A stretch of DNA of 50,934 nucleotides from Acidobacteriota bacterium (GCA_019247495.1 JAFAOU010000079.1:1-50934), one strand, 5' to 3'; positions 1 to 9,350 are shown, counted from the stretch's first letter. Numbers and translations: made by a program. The notes: a model not told the origin generated them from the letters alone.

Positions 1-347
1 TGACGCCGGTCTTCGGAAACAATCCGGCGTTCGAGATCGTCGACGTGACCCGTGCCGGCGCGATCACCGGCTACACCGCCTACCACCTGCCGAATGTTGC
101 GCTGCCGTGGTCGCGCGAGTATTCGTTCGATGAGGCGTATGCGAAACGGGCCTACACGGCCGCCACACTGTCCGAGATTGAGAGGGCAATCGGCAGCGAC
201 GCGGCGATCCGAACGAAATACTTCGATTACTACTCGTCCGGCGCTTCGAAAGCCTCCGCCGATGCGTTAGCGAAATGGCGAGGCTACTGGTGCGGGCTGC
301 AGACAATACCGGCGGCGGCGCTCACATCCTGCGCGTGCGCGCTATGA
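1..347 (+). CDS. Metallophosphoesterase (acid sphingomyelinase-like), C-terminal fragment
   Basis: Reading frame 3 is open from the first bases of the window to a TGA at 345-347, so the gene starts upstream. The visible part begins TPVFGNNPAFEIV and continues with ITGYTAYHLP and REYSFDEAYA. This matches the C-terminal cap region of acid-sphingomyelinase-like calcineurin phosphoesterases, where a TP..G.NPGF segment follows the last metal-binding histidine motif. The end is Cys-rich (WCGLQ, CACAL), as in secreted members of that family. None of the metal-ligand motifs lies inside the window, so the assignment rests on resemblance of the tail only. The next gene, on the minus strand, ends 20 bp away (convergent). 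Confidence 0.5.
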   Translation, partial: TPVFGNNPAFEIVDVTRAGAITGYTAYHLPNVALPWSREYSFDEAYAKRAYTAATLSEIERAIGSDAAIRTKYFDYYSSGASKASADALAKWRGYWCGLQTIPAAALTSCACAL

Positions 348-367
348 GTGCCGCGCTCGTGTGACGC

Positions 368-1273
368 TCACATCCGCAGTGCGATCACCATTGCCACTCC
401 AATCACGGCGTAGAGCGCGCGGTAACGTTCCTGGAGACGGGAGACGCTGGCGAAGGTCAGCCCTTGTTTGAGAGCCTCTGCGGACCAGAAAAGTTGAACG
501 GCAAACAGCGCGACCACAGCAGCGAGCGGGCGCGGAAGAACGCCGTTGAGCGCCAACAGGGACAGGAGGATCTGGGCCGCTGTGAAAAGGACCAGGCTCG
601 CCGCGAACGTGCGACGCGGGCCGAAGATCACGGCGTTCGTCCGGATGCCGTTTACTGCGTCGCCCTCATGGTCGCGGATCTCCTGGGTCAAGTGACCGGC
701 CGCGAAGATCAGGCCGAAGAATGTAGCGATGGTGAGTCCGCGGCGGTCGATGACGTGTCCGAGCGAGTAGCCGAGGAGGAAGTGAAGCGTACCTCCGGCC
801 AGATGGTTTATCGAATTCAGGAGCGGTTTGCTTTTCCAGTCGAAGTGGGGGAGCGAGTAGAGAGCGCTCAGGATGGCAACTGCCAGCGCCAGGCCGAGCG
901 TTACCGGACCGAGGTGCGTGAAGAGGATGAGACTCAGAACGAGCAGTGCCGCCGTCAGGCCGGCCATCTCGGCGCGTCCGACACCTCTGGCCGTAAATAC
1001 ACGGTCGGCTTTGTTCGGGTCGGCCAGATCCATCGTCAGACCGGACCAGTCATTCAGCATGAAGATGTGCGTCACCAGCAAGATGTTGGCGGCGATGAGA
1101 GTCGCCAGCGAAGTCAGCTCGAACGCTCCCGCGTGGTGGATCGCGAAGACCGCGCCCAGCAGCGGCGAGCCCTGGAGAACGAGGATGTCCTGCGGGCGCA
1201 GGCAGGAAAAGTAGCGAAGAGCGGAAGTCTTAACCGTGGGGAGTGGCATTCGGGGAGTGTTCGTATTCCTCAT
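368..1273 (-). CDS. UbiA-family prenyltransferase
   Basis: Integral membrane prenyltransferase, expected to transfer or cyclise a polyprenyl diphosphate; its acceptor cannot be read from sequence. From the ATG at 1273 the protein has about 300 residues and 7-9 hydrophobic helices. The first Asp-rich motif, NDWSGLTMDLADPNKAD, lies at residues 74-90, and the second, RDHEGD, is a DxxxD at 201-205. Both are hallmarks of UbiA enzymes and bind Mg-diphosphate. It follows the GT-toroid gene on the same strand and overlaps its end, so the two are probably co-translated. Start uncertain: ATGs at 1303, 1273 and 1249 are all in frame and none has a clear Shine-Dalgarno; 1249 would shorten the overlap to 20 bp. 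The 4-hydroxybenzoate, chlorophyll/heme-type or UbiA-terpene-cyclase subgroup is not resolved. Confidence 0.85.
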   Translation of the reverse strand: MRNTNTPRMPLPTVKTSALRYFSCLRPQDILVLQGSPLLGAVFAIHHAGAFELTSLATLIAANILLVTHIFMLNDWSGLTMDLADPNKADRVFTARGVGRAEMAGLTAALLVLSLILFTHLGPVTLGLALAVAILSALYSLPHFDWKSKPLLNSINHLAGGTLHFLLGYSLGHVIDRRGLTIATFFGLIFAAGHLTQEIRDHEGDAVNGIRTNAVIFGPRRTFAASLVLFTAAQILLSLLALNGVLPRPLAAVVALFAVQLFWSAEALKQGLTFASVSRLQERYRALYAVIGVAMVIALRM

Positions 1274-3899
1274 AAAGTCTGAGCCAAAGCGCGTAGCCCG
1301 CATCCTCAGACCAGTAGTATCGCGCGACCGACGCGGTGAGGTCGTTATGGTAGAGGAGCGGCGGATTCATTCGGATGAGAGCGAAGTCGTTCCGGGCCAG
1401 TTCGCGCAGCACTGTGCGGATCAGTTCTGGGTCGGGTGATGAGTTTCCGAGCAGCTTCGCCACGGACACCCAGATCTGCTGCTCCGGAATGGCTGTTTGC
1501 ATTCGCGACTCCGGCAGCGTCAGCTCGCAGCCGGCGCGACGCAGATCGGGGAGGCGCAGGATTGGGATCAGCGGCGTTTTCCGGTAGTAGACCCATACGC
1601 GATCATCATTAATCAGTGGACGAAGCGCATCGCAAAGGGCACGGCCGGCGGGTGGACGGACCTGGGATAGCAGCATGATCACGTGCATCTGAATGGCGAT
1701 GTCGGTCGGGTTTGGATCGCTGCCCGGATCGAGACACTGATAGTTTTCTCTCGGCGCGAGCCACGAGCGGTACAGACCTTCGCGAGTCCGGTATCGATCA
1801 ATCGTGGCCAGGGCAGCGGTCAGCCGGCTGCGATCGGACGCGGGTGCGATGCGCCAAACCAGCGCCGTGTCGTCCGTGTCGGGCGTGATGACGCAGCCGA
1901 GGGTGCCGATGCCGGGAGCGTCGGGGAGACCGTGGTAGCGCACCAGACCGCCGGACTCAATCTGACGCGTGAGGTGCAGCCGGGCACGTTGCAGAGTGTC
2001 GTTGAGACCAGCGTTGGCCGCGATGGGGTCTAGCAGATCGACGAGGAGAGCGGTCAAGAACGTGTTCATCTCCTGACGCGGCTCATGAAACCGAGGCTCG
2101 CTGGTGAACGCGGTGAGCCAGTAACCCGGCGCCTGCTGGTGCGCGCGAAGCCGCGCCGCAGCTTGCCGGAAATCGGCGAGGTTGGGAAGCGCTGCCTTCC
2201 GTACGGTCAGCGTGCGCTCGTCGAGGTACTGTCCCTCTCCCTCGGCGAACGGCCACACGAAAGCCGTCAGATGGTGCTCGCCGGGAGCGAGGGCGGCCGT
2301 GTCAAGCGGAATTCGCCACCCCGACGGACTGGCTTCCGGCAGCATGCGGCGGACGTCTGCGCGATCGAAGAAGGTGCTGGCAGTGACGCTCTGCCGGCCG
2401 TCGATCATGACCGACACTTGCGCAGGTGTAGCGTCGCCGGCCAGCGCCCAGCCGGCTGCGAAGGCTTCCTCCCCAGCGATGATCGTGGAAGCCGCCCGGC
2501 CATTGCGCTCGATCCCATCAAAACTCCCGCGCACCGGGACCGCCAAATCGGCGGGCGCCAGCCCATGTCGGAAGGACGCGATGAAGGGCGCGTTCCGCCA
2601 GTGCCACGCCGCCCGCAGATCGTGGTACTGCCAACCTCGGTCATTGGCATAGATCGGATCGTCGATCGAGCCTGAGTACGCGAAGGCACCAATGGCTTCG
2701 ATGGCGACGGACACGCCGACGGCAATCAGGAAGCTCACTCGTCCAATGCCGCGCAGCGCCGTAACCACCGGCACGAGCATCCACATGAGGAACGGCAGGA
2801 GGTCAGTCATGTAGCGCGGACCCCAGGAGAGGCCGCCGCGCCAGTCGGCCTTCGCATAGAGAAGAATGTGGAGGACTACAGCGACGCTAATGGCCAGGGT
2901 GAGATTCCGTTCTTCGCGATCGCGCGGAACGTATCGCCAGACCAGAACGACAAACACCAGGAACGGCGAGAAGACCAGCAATCCTCGGGTCGGGCTGACC
3001 AGCACTCCCGCGATGCCTTCAAACAACGGGTGCGCGAAGAATTGCGCGTGTCCGAGCAGCCCATACCCGCCCGCGACATTTCCCGACACGCGGACGTTGT
3101 AGACCATCACCACCAGCATCGGCAGAGCTGCTGCCGCGGCGAGCAGCGCCGCCCGGCGCCGGCCTGCCCAATAGAGTCCGCAGATCCCCAGCGCCGCCGC
3201 GAGGATGACATCCGGCGGGCGGTTGGCGGCGATGAGCCCGAACAGCAGTCCCGCCGCAAGCGTGCGAGGAGCGGTGCACGGCGCGGTGAGGAAAAGCAGC
3301 GCGCCGATCACCATGAGCTCGGCCATCCCGTGCTGCCACAACGCCTGGCTTCCAATCACCCACGTGGTCGTGCCGAACGCATAGGCCAGCGTGAGAAGCA
3401 GTGCGATCGACGCCTTCGCCCGTCGCCGCAGCAACAGGAAGAGCAGCGACGCGGAGAGTGCGGCGATGAGCGACGCGCAGAGCTTCTCCATGACTCTTGC
3501 GATGCGATCCAACCGAGCATCCGACCAACCTCGCAGATGCAGGTAAGCCACTGCCGGGATGTAGAGCGGCGCGATCAACACCGGCACGACGATTGGGTAA
3601 AGCGAGAAGGTGTGGCGGCCTGGCCGATGCACGATCCAGAACGCCCCATCGCCTCGTCCCTGCGCCGCGACCTTCTCGATCGGATCGAAAAAGATGGTGT
3701 GGTACTGCAGGATCGCAAACGGGAGGTAGCGCGCCGGGTAGGTATCACCGGCGGTGATCGCACGGAGATTTGCGTTGTAGATCAGCAGACAGCACAGCCC
3801 GATCACGACGCTGGCGCGCACTCCGTCGCTGTCGCGTTGGTTCGTTTTGGGATGAGCGCGGGGCAACTCACCGGCGGTTGAAGTTTTGGAATCGAACAC
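1230..3899 (-). CDS. Polytopic GT39/PMT-like membrane protein fused to a beta domain and a terpene-cyclase-like alpha-toroid domain
   Basis: Protein of 889 residues. Residues about 30-440 form a polytopic region with many hydrophobic helices and an early TYPARYLP-like loop, resembling lipid-linked sugar transferases of the PMT/GT39 type. Residues about 455-575 look like a beta-sandwich common in such proteins (GSFDGIERNG, FAAGWALAGD, DGRQSVTAS). Residues about 590-889 look like the alpha-alpha toroid of squalene-hopene/terpene cyclases and include DTDD at 674-677 (bases 1869-1880), identical to the class II cyclase DxDD acid motif. The start is GTG at 3899; a TAGTCT box (AGACTA on plus, 3912-3917) lies 12 bp upstream. 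It is divergent from the Sat-CysC gene and followed by UbiA. The glycosyltransferase label is from topology; the catalytic Asp/Glu of that part was not pinned down. Confidence 0.7.
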   Translation of the reverse strand: MFDSKTSTAGELPRAHPKTNQRDSDGVRASVVIGLCCLLIYNANLRAITAGDTYPARYLPFAILQYHTIFFDPIEKVAAQGRGDGAFWIVHRPGRHTFSLYPIVVPVLIAPLYIPAVAYLHLRGWSDARLDRIARVMEKLCASLIAALSASLLFLLLRRRAKASIALLLTLAYAFGTTTWVIGSQALWQHGMAELMVIGALLFLTAPCTAPRTLAAGLLFGLIAANRPPDVILAAALGICGLYWAGRRRAALLAAAAALPMLVVMVYNVRVSGNVAGGYGLLGHAQFFAHPLFEGIAGVLVSPTRGLLVFSPFLVFVVLVWRYVPRDREERNLTLAISVAVVLHILLYAKADWRGGLSWGPRYMTDLLPFLMWMLVPVVTALRGIGRVSFLIAVGVSVAIEAIGAFAYSGSIDDPIYANDRGWQYHDLRAAWHWRNAPFIASFRHGLAPADLAVPVRGSFDGIERNGRAASTIIAGEEAFAAGWALAGDATPAQVSVMIDGRQSVTASTFFDRADVRRMLPEASPSGWRIPLDTAALAPGEHHLTAFVWPFAEGEGQYLDERTLTVRKAALPNLADFRQAAARLRAHQQAPGYWLTAFTSEPRFHEPRQEMNTFLTALLVDLLDPIAANAGLNDTLQRARLHLTRQIESGGLVRYHGLPDAPGIGTLGCVITPDTDDTALVWRIAPASDRSRLTAALATIDRYRTREGLYRSWLAPRENYQCLDPGSDPNPTDIAIQMHVIMLLSQVRPPAGRALCDALRPLINDDRVWVYYRKTPLIPILRLPDLRRAGCELTLPESRMQTAIPEQQIWVSVAKLLGNSSPDPELIRTVLRELARNDFALIRMNPPLLYHNDLTASVARYYWSEDAGYALWLRLYEEYEHSPNATPHG

Positions 3900-3911
3900 C
3901 GAGGACGGCGG

Positions 3912-3950
3912 AGACTACTACACGGAGCAACACGATGTTCTGGATACACT
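3912..3950. promoter_or_regulatory. Divergent promoter, GT-toroid gene / sat-cysC
   Basis: Two -10-like hexamers face opposite ways. On plus, TACACT at 3945-3950 ends 7 bp before the ATG at 3958. On minus, TAGTCT (3917-3912) ends 12 bp before the GTG at 3899. No Shine-Dalgarno precedes either start, so both transcripts would be leaderless or nearly so. The same GGATACAC element recurs before the DUF4440 gene. Confidence 0.5.
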
Positions 3951-3957
3951 GCGCCGC

Positions 3958-5661
3958 ATGAAGCTCACGACTCCATACGGCGGTGCACTCATCGATCGAC
4001 TCGTGCACGGCGAAGAGCGCACGGCGCTGGCCGCGTACGCGGCGTCGCTCCCATCGATCCAACTCTCCGCACGCGAGCAATGCGACCTCGAGTTGCTCGC
4101 CACCGGCGCTTTCTCGCCGCTTGACCGCTTTCTCGGATCCGACGACTACGAGCGCGTGCTCGCAGAGATGCGTCTCTCGGACGGGACGCTCTGGCCGATT
4201 CCTGTCACGCTTTCTGTCGACGCCGGCGCGCCGGTCGCGCTGGACAGCGACATCGTCCTCCGCAGCGCAAAGAACGAGATCCTCGCCGTCCTCACGGTCG
4301 AGGAGATCTACCAATGGGACCGGAGCGAAGCGGCCGCGCGCATCGCCGGCACGAAGGACCACAGACATCCGCTCGTTGCGGAGATGCAGCGGTGGGGCAA
4401 GTTCAACGTCTCCGGAACTCTGCGCGTCCTCGCACTCCCAACGCCACCCGATTTCCGCGAACTGCGGCGGACACCGGCCGAGGTGCGCGCGGCGCTCGAA
4501 CGTCTCGGACACGAAAATGTCGTCGCCTTCCAGACACGCAACCCGATGCATCGCGCGCACGAGGAGCTGACCAGGCGCGCGATCGACGCCGTCGGCGGCT
4601 CGCTGCTCCTTCATCCCGTCGTCGGCCTCACCAAGCCGGGCGACGTCGATCACTACACGCGCGTCCGCACCTACAAGGCTCTGACCGAGCATCACTTCCC
4701 ACGCGACCGCGTGCTGCTATCGTTGCTGCCACTGGCCATGCGCATGGCCGGACCGCGCGAAGCGGCGTGGCACGCGATCATTCGGCGCAACTTCGGCGCA
4801 AGCCACTTCATCGTCGGACGCGATCACGCCAGCCCCGGCGTCGATTCCTCCGGCCAACCGTTCTACGGACCCTACGACGCGCAGGAGCTCGTGGCGCAGC
4901 ACGGCGATGAGATCGGCGTGCGGATGGTACCGTTCCAGGAACTCGTCTACCTCGTCAACGAAGATCGCTACGAGGAAGCATCGCGCGTTCCACCGGGAGC
5001 CGCCACGCGCTCGATCTCCGGCACGCAGGTACGCGACGAGTACCTCGCCGCCGGCGTACCGCTGCCGCCCTGGTTCACGCGCCCTGAAGTTGCGACGATC
5101 CTCGCCGACAGCCATCCGCCGCGGCACCGCCAGGGCGTATGCATCTGGTTCACCGGTCTCTCCGGCGCGGGGAAGTCGACGACCGCCGAGATGCTCGTCG
5201 CGCTGCTACTCGAGAACGGTCGTCAATCGACGCTGCTCGACGGCGACGTAGTTCGCACACATCTCTCCAAAGGGCTCGGCTTCTCGAAAGAGGACCGCGA
5301 TTCGAACATCCTCCGCATCGGCTTCGTGGCATCCGAGGTCGTGCGCCACGGCGGAGTGGCCGTCTGCGCCGCGGTGAGTCCGTATCGCGTCACTCGCGAT
5401 CAGGTGCGCTCCATGATCGGCGCGGAACGCTTCATCGAAGTTTTCGTCGACACCCCGATTGAGGTTTGCGAGACGCGTGACGTGAAGGGTATGTACGCGC
5501 AGGCGCGCCGCGGCGTCATCAAGGGATTCACCGGTATCGACGATCCGTACGAGCCTCCGCTGATGCCGGAAATCACCCTTCACACCACAACCGCCACCGC
5601 AGACGAAAACGCCCGCCGGATCCTGGCCGTCCTGCGCGAACGCGGCTACGTATACGCGTGA
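3958..5661 (+). CDS. Bifunctional sulfate adenylyltransferase / adenylylsulfate kinase (PAPS synthase)
   Basis: Makes APS from sulfate and ATP, then phosphorylates it to PAPS; the first two steps of sulfate activation. 567 residues from the ATG at 3958. Residues 1-390 are ATP sulfurylase with QTRNPMHRAH at 192-201 (the HxxH nucleotide-binding motif) and a downstream GRDHASPG. Residues 393-567 are APS kinase with Walker A GLSGAGKST at 400-408, LDGDVVR, and SPYR with the phosphoryl-relay serine. The Sat-then-CysC order is that of fused bacterial enzymes. An in-frame ATG at 3886 was rejected because it overlaps the divergent gene and adds residues foreign to the family, while a TACACT box sits 7 bp before 3958. 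No CysH, CysN or sulfotransferase is nearby, so whether PAPS feeds assimilation or sulfation is open. Confidence 0.95.
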   Translation: MKLTTPYGGALIDRLVHGEERTALAAYAASLPSIQLSAREQCDLELLATGAFSPLDRFLGSDDYERVLAEMRLSDGTLWPIPVTLSVDAGAPVALDSDIVLRSAKNEILAVLTVEEIYQWDRSEAAARIAGTKDHRHPLVAEMQRWGKFNVSGTLRVLALPTPPDFRELRRTPAEVRAALERLGHENVVAFQTRNPMHRAHEELTRRAIDAVGGSLLLHPVVGLTKPGDVDHYTRVRTYKALTEHHFPRDRVLLSLLPLAMRMAGPREAAWHAIIRRNFGASHFIVGRDHASPGVDSSGQPFYGPYDAQELVAQHGDEIGVRMVPFQELVYLVNEDRYEEASRVPPGAATRSISGTQVRDEYLAAGVPLPPWFTRPEVATILADSHPPRHRQGVCIWFTGLSGAGKSTTAEMLVALLLENGRQSTLLDGDVVRTHLSKGLGFSKEDRDSNILRIGFVASEVVRHGGVAVCAAVSPYRVTRDQVRSMIGAERFIEVFVDTPIEVCETRDVKGMYAQARRGVIKGFTGIDDPYEPPLMPEITLHTTTATADENARRILAVLRERGYVYA

Positions 5662-5687
5662 CTCCGCCTCGTCATTGATGTTCTGGA

Positions 5688-5693
5688 TACACC
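5688..5693 (+). promoter_or_regulatory. -10-like box of the DUF4440 gene
   Basis: TACACC inside GGATACACC, 6 bp before the ATG at 5700. The preceding bases (GTTCTGGATACAC) are the same as those before the sat-cysC start at 3958, so the two neighbouring genes share a promoter element. No Shine-Dalgarno. Confidence 0.4.
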
Positions 5694-5699
5694 GCGCCT

Positions 5700-6125
5700 A
5701 TGCGCAAATGGATCGCTCTTCTCCTTTTCTCCGCCGTCGCCGTCACGATCAGCGCCGCGCCGCCGGCAGATGTGCACGCCGCCATCCGCCAATACCGTGA
5801 AGCGCTGAAGTCGAAAGACCTGGCCACGCTCGACGCGATCTGGTCCGACGACTACGTCTTCGTCAACGGCCACGGCCAGCTCCGAACAAAAGCAGACCGC
5901 ATCGCCGACATCCGCTCCGGCGCCTCGTCCATCGACTCGATCACGCACGAGGAAGCGCCCATGGTGAAGACGCACGGAAAGACGACTCTGGTCCTCTCGC
6001 GCGTAACCATCGTCGGCACCTACAGCGGCCGCAAAGTCGCCCACGACTTCCGCAGCCTCCACGTCTGGATCAACGAGGACGGGCGGTGGCGGTTGGTGTT
6101 CAACCAGCTCACGGCGGTGGAGTAG
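5700..6125 (+). CDS. Secreted DUF4440 / NTF2-like protein
   Basis: 141 residues. The N-terminus (MRKWIALLLFSAVAVTISAAP) is a Sec signal peptide, probably cleaved after ISAAP/A-type residues near 20. The mature part is one alpha+beta NTF2-like cone: VHAAIRQYREALKSKD, LDAIWSDDYVFVNGHG, then strands ending WINEDGRWRLVFNQLTAV. This is the usual pattern of DUF4440/SnoaL-like proteins, which bind small ligands or act as isomerases; no catalytic residue can be assigned. It lies 38 bp after sat-cysC with its own -10-like box. Periplasmic or exported. Confidence 0.8.
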   Translation: MRKWIALLLFSAVAVTISAAPPADVHAAIRQYREALKSKDLATLDAIWSDDYVFVNGHGQLRTKADRIADIRSGASSIDSITHEEAPMVKTHGKTTLVLSRVTIVGTYSGRKVAHDFRSLHVWINEDGRWRLVFNQLTAVE

Positions 6126-6208
6126 TTTTCTCCCTCCCGGGCGCTGCCCTTCCCACCATTCGAGCATCGGGCATTTGCGAGCCGGCGGACGCTTCTCCGC
6201 GTTATTGC

Positions 6209-6214
6209 TAGACT
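6209..6214 (+). promoter_or_regulatory. -10-like box of the CHAT operon
   Basis: TAGACT at 6209-6214, the same hexamer seen twice at the 20.8-kb divergent promoter. It would give a leader of about 43 nt before the GTG at 6264. No convincing -35 hexamer at 17 +/- 2 bp. The 138 bp between the DUF4440 gene and this operon hold nothing else I can name. Confidence 0.35.
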
Positions 6215-6263
6215 GACGCCTCTCCACAATCAGTTTACTTCGGGCAGGTGCTTCGGGGTTCGC

Positions 6264-9200
6264 GTGAACAGAGCGCATCGGCTGAACCTTTGGATCGCGC
6301 AGGTGCGCCATCGCTGGCAGCAGCGCGGGGAGAATTACGTCACGCCGTCCGTCTTACTTTTTGCTGACCGTCGCAGGGGTATCACTGCCGTTGCAGCGAT
6401 CGTCATAACCATGCTTTCGACTTTGGTGACGTACCCGACCGGTCGGCGGACAACTCCGATCGAAGCGTTGTCACGCAGCTTCGCCAAGCTGCATTACCGG
6501 CTCATCGACGGTCGTTTGAGCGGATTGCCGTACCGGCCAATCAACAGGACAGCTTCCGCTTTCTCGGTGGGCTTTCCCGCCGCGGCAGCCACCGCGCTTG
6601 ATGGCGGAGCCGATCCTCACACGCTCGGTCTCGTCCTGCTTCTGAATGGCAGGCCGGCCGGTGCCGTCGACGCGCTCGAGCAAGCGTCGGAAGCGCAACC
6701 GCAGAATGCGTTACTGCTGAGCGACCTGAGCGCGGCATATTACGCCCGGGCCAAAAGCCGTAATTTTCCTCCCGACTATGCCGCAGCGTTGGACGCGGCA
6801 GAGCGCTCATGGCGTCTTCGCCCCACGCCTGAAGGAGCGTGGAACCGTGCGCTGGCGATTGAGGGTTTTCACGCGATCGATGCGGCGCAACAGGCGTGGA
6901 GCGATTTTCTAGGTATCGAATCCGATTCCAGTTGGCGTGCCGAGGCCGGGCAGCGCCGGGCTGCATTGCGAGTGCGAACCGAATTGGATGGATGGCGCAG
7001 CATCGAGCCGGAATTGCAGAAGTGGCTCGACCACGACGACGCCGCCATCTCCCGTGCCGTCCACCGGTTTCCGGCCCCTGCATTCGCCTATCTCGAAGAT
7101 ACGTTGCTGCCGCGATGGGCCAGATCGCCTGCCGACGAGAACCTCCGGCGGTTGGGTCGCGTCATCGCTTCGGCGCTTGCGACAGACGGTGATTTATTCG
7201 CGAAGGATACGTTCGATGCAATCGATGTTGCCTGTCGCGATCGCCCAGGATGTAGCGCGATGGCACGGGCACACGCGCGCTACGCCGATGGACGTGATCT
7301 CGTTGAGGCCAAGGCGTACGCAAACGCTGCCGATGCGTTCGAGCAGTCGGCCGCCGATCTCGAGAGGTTTCGCAGCCCCTACGCGCTTGCGGCACGCGTT
7401 CGACTGAGCGCATGTCTGCTGTACGAGAACCGTTTTGCAGAGGCAGGCCGCATCGCAGGTGCGGTCATCACGGAAACCGGAAGCCGCCACTATCGGATTG
7501 TGCTCGGGCGATGCCGGTCGCAGGCGGGATTGGTGAAGCTTCACGAGGCTCGCCCCGAAGAGAGCATCGCGCAGTATGCCGCCGCGCGCCAGCTCTTCAT
7601 CGACGCTCGCAATACACCGGGTCTCAGTTCGACCGAACTCCTGCTCGCTAACGCCTGCCAATATGCGGGCGACCGCGATGTGGCCATGACGCATCGGCTT
7701 GCCTGCCTCGACGCGATGCGTAAAAGCGGCGACAACAGACAATTGGCGCTGGCGCTCTTCGAAGCAGGCACGGGCCTCTCCTCGGCGGGATGGCTTACCG
7801 CGGCCGATTTCGTGCTAGCCGAATCCGAACGCGAGGCGGCGAAGCGTGGCCGTTTCGACATTGCGGCGCTGGCGTCGATGTGGAGGTCGACGATTTCGTC
7901 GCGGCGCGGCAAGCTCTCGGACGCCAGCGAGCAGTCGCGTCAGGCGAGTGACTATTCGAATCGGATGACGGATCCGGGCTCGCGTGCGCTGGTTGCAGCG
8001 AGCGCGAGCCAGGTGACGGTGTCCTCCTCGCAGAAAGTGACGGCGGCGATCCATTTCTTCGAACAGGCGGGAAATAGCGCCTGGCTTCCGCAGTTACTGC
8101 GCGAGCGTGCGCTTCTCGCGGAAAAGGACGGTGACCTTCTCGCCGCGGAAGCCGACTATCGCCGCGCCATCGATATCACCGAGCAGACGCTCGACAACGC
8201 CGCGCCGGCGACCATGCGCGACGGATTCGCAACCGATACGCGCGCAAACTACGAAGACCTGATACGGCTGCTGCTCGCGCGGCAAGCGCCGCGGGAGGCT
8301 CTCGGCTACGCCGAGCGTGCGCGGCTGATCGGACAAAAAGCGGCTGCAGACCGCGACTTGTCGAAGGTCATCAGCGCCATTCGGCCGTCAACCGCGGTCG
8401 CAGTGTTCGAGATTCAGGGCCACACGGTGATCGTCTGGCTGATCGAGCATCATTCGATCGCGTTCTTCAGAATGCCGGCCAGCAGCGTTGCCGATCTCGC
8501 CGCCGCATCCAGTCGCCAGGCACTCGCGCGCTCCTACGACATCCTGATGCGCGGTTGGATCTCCCGCGTTCCGGCGGAATCCGATCTGGTCATCGTCCCG
8601 CCGCCGGCGTTGGCCGGTGTTCCATTCGCGGCGCTTCTGAACCGCGACAGCGGCCGCGCGGTCGTCGATGACTACGCCATCAGCGTCGCTCCAAGTCTTG
8701 CATCGCTGGGAGAGCCGTCCGTGACCTTGTCGGCATCCGACCCCATTCTCATCGTGGGGGACCCGCGGTATCGCGATCTGCCTCTTCTTCCGCGATCGAG
8801 AAAGGAGGCGACAGGCATCGCGCGGCGCTACGCTCATCCGACCGTTCTTCTCGGCGATGCGGCGACTGCGGGCAACGTGGCGCGGCAACTTGGGAACGCG
8901 ACTGTTTTTCAATTCGGGGGTCACGCCGTTTCGAACGATTACGCCCCCGAGATGTCCAGCCTGCTTCTGGCGCCCGAGGGGGATGGCGACTCTCGCATCT
9001 ACGTTCATGAACTGCTGGCCCGCCCGCTGCCGCTGAAGCTCGTCGTCCTTTCCGGCTGCAGCACCGCCAAGAGCTCCGGCAGCGTGCGCGGCACGCTCAC
9101 CATTAGTCGCGCGTTCATCGACGGAGGAGCGAGAGCGGTCGTCGGGACCCTGTGGCCCGTCTCGGACGATGCGGCGGCCGCCTTCTCCATGTCACTACAC

Positions 9201-9350
9201 GATGCATTGGCTCACGGCACCGATCTGGCGCGCGCCACGCGCTGGGCGCAACTCCACGTTCGTTCGATCACGAGCGGCGACACGAGTTGGGCCGCGTTCT
9301 GTCTTCTCCTCGGAAACGCTTCTCACAAGGAGGTTCATCCTGATGCCTAA
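6264..9350 (+). CDS. TPR-CHAT caspase-like protein, membrane-anchored
   Basis: 1028 residues from a GTG. Residues 39-58 are a single hydrophobic segment preceded by many Arg residues, so a membrane anchor with the C-terminal part outside is the simple reading. Residues about 65-90 (IEALSRSF, YRLIDGRLSGLPYRP) match the start of a CHAT family frequent in Acidobacteriota. Residues about 100-700 are TPR-like helix pairs. The CHAT domain, about 745-1015, has the His-Cys dyad: GGHAVSND with His887 (8922-8924) and LSGCSTA with Cys932 (9057-9059). It should therefore be an active clan CD peptidase, probably gated by the TPR region. First gene of a coupled operon; its stop overlaps the next start. Confidence 0.9.
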   Translation: MNRAHRLNLWIAQVRHRWQQRGENYVTPSVLLFADRRRGITAVAAIVITMLSTLVTYPTGRRTTPIEALSRSFAKLHYRLIDGRLSGLPYRPINRTASAFSVGFPAAAATALDGGADPHTLGLVLLLNGRPAGAVDALEQASEAQPQNALLLSDLSAAYYARAKSRNFPPDYAAALDAAERSWRLRPTPEGAWNRALAIEGFHAIDAAQQAWSDFLGIESDSSWRAEAGQRRAALRVRTELDGWRSIEPELQKWLDHDDAAISRAVHRFPAPAFAYLEDTLLPRWARSPADENLRRLGRVIASALATDGDLFAKDTFDAIDVACRDRPGCSAMARAHARYADGRDLVEAKAYANAADAFEQSAADLERFRSPYALAARVRLSACLLYENRFAEAGRIAGAVITETGSRHYRIVLGRCRSQAGLVKLHEARPEESIAQYAAARQLFIDARNTPGLSSTELLLANACQYAGDRDVAMTHRLACLDAMRKSGDNRQLALALFEAGTGLSSAGWLTAADFVLAESEREAAKRGRFDIAALASMWRSTISSRRGKLSDASEQSRQASDYSNRMTDPGSRALVAASASQVTVSSSQKVTAAIHFFEQAGNSAWLPQLLRERALLAEKDGDLLAAEADYRRAIDITEQTLDNAAPATMRDGFATDTRANYEDLIRLLLARQAPREALGYAERARLIGQKAAADRDLSKVISAIRPSTAVAVFEIQGHTVIVWLIEHHSIAFFRMPASSVADLAAASSRQALARSYDILMRGWISRVPAESDLVIVPPPALAGVPFAALLNRDSGRAVVDDYAISVAPSLASLGEPSVTLSASDPILIVGDPRYRDLPLLPRSRKEATGIARRYAHPTVLLGDAATAGNVARQLGNATVFQFGGHAVSNDYAPEMSSLLLAPEGDGDSRIYVHELLARPLPLKLVVLSGCSTAKSSGSVRGTLTISRAFIDGGARAVVGTLWPVSDDAAAAFSMSLHDALAHGTDLARATRWAQLHVRSITSGDTSWAAFCLLLGNASHKEVHPDA

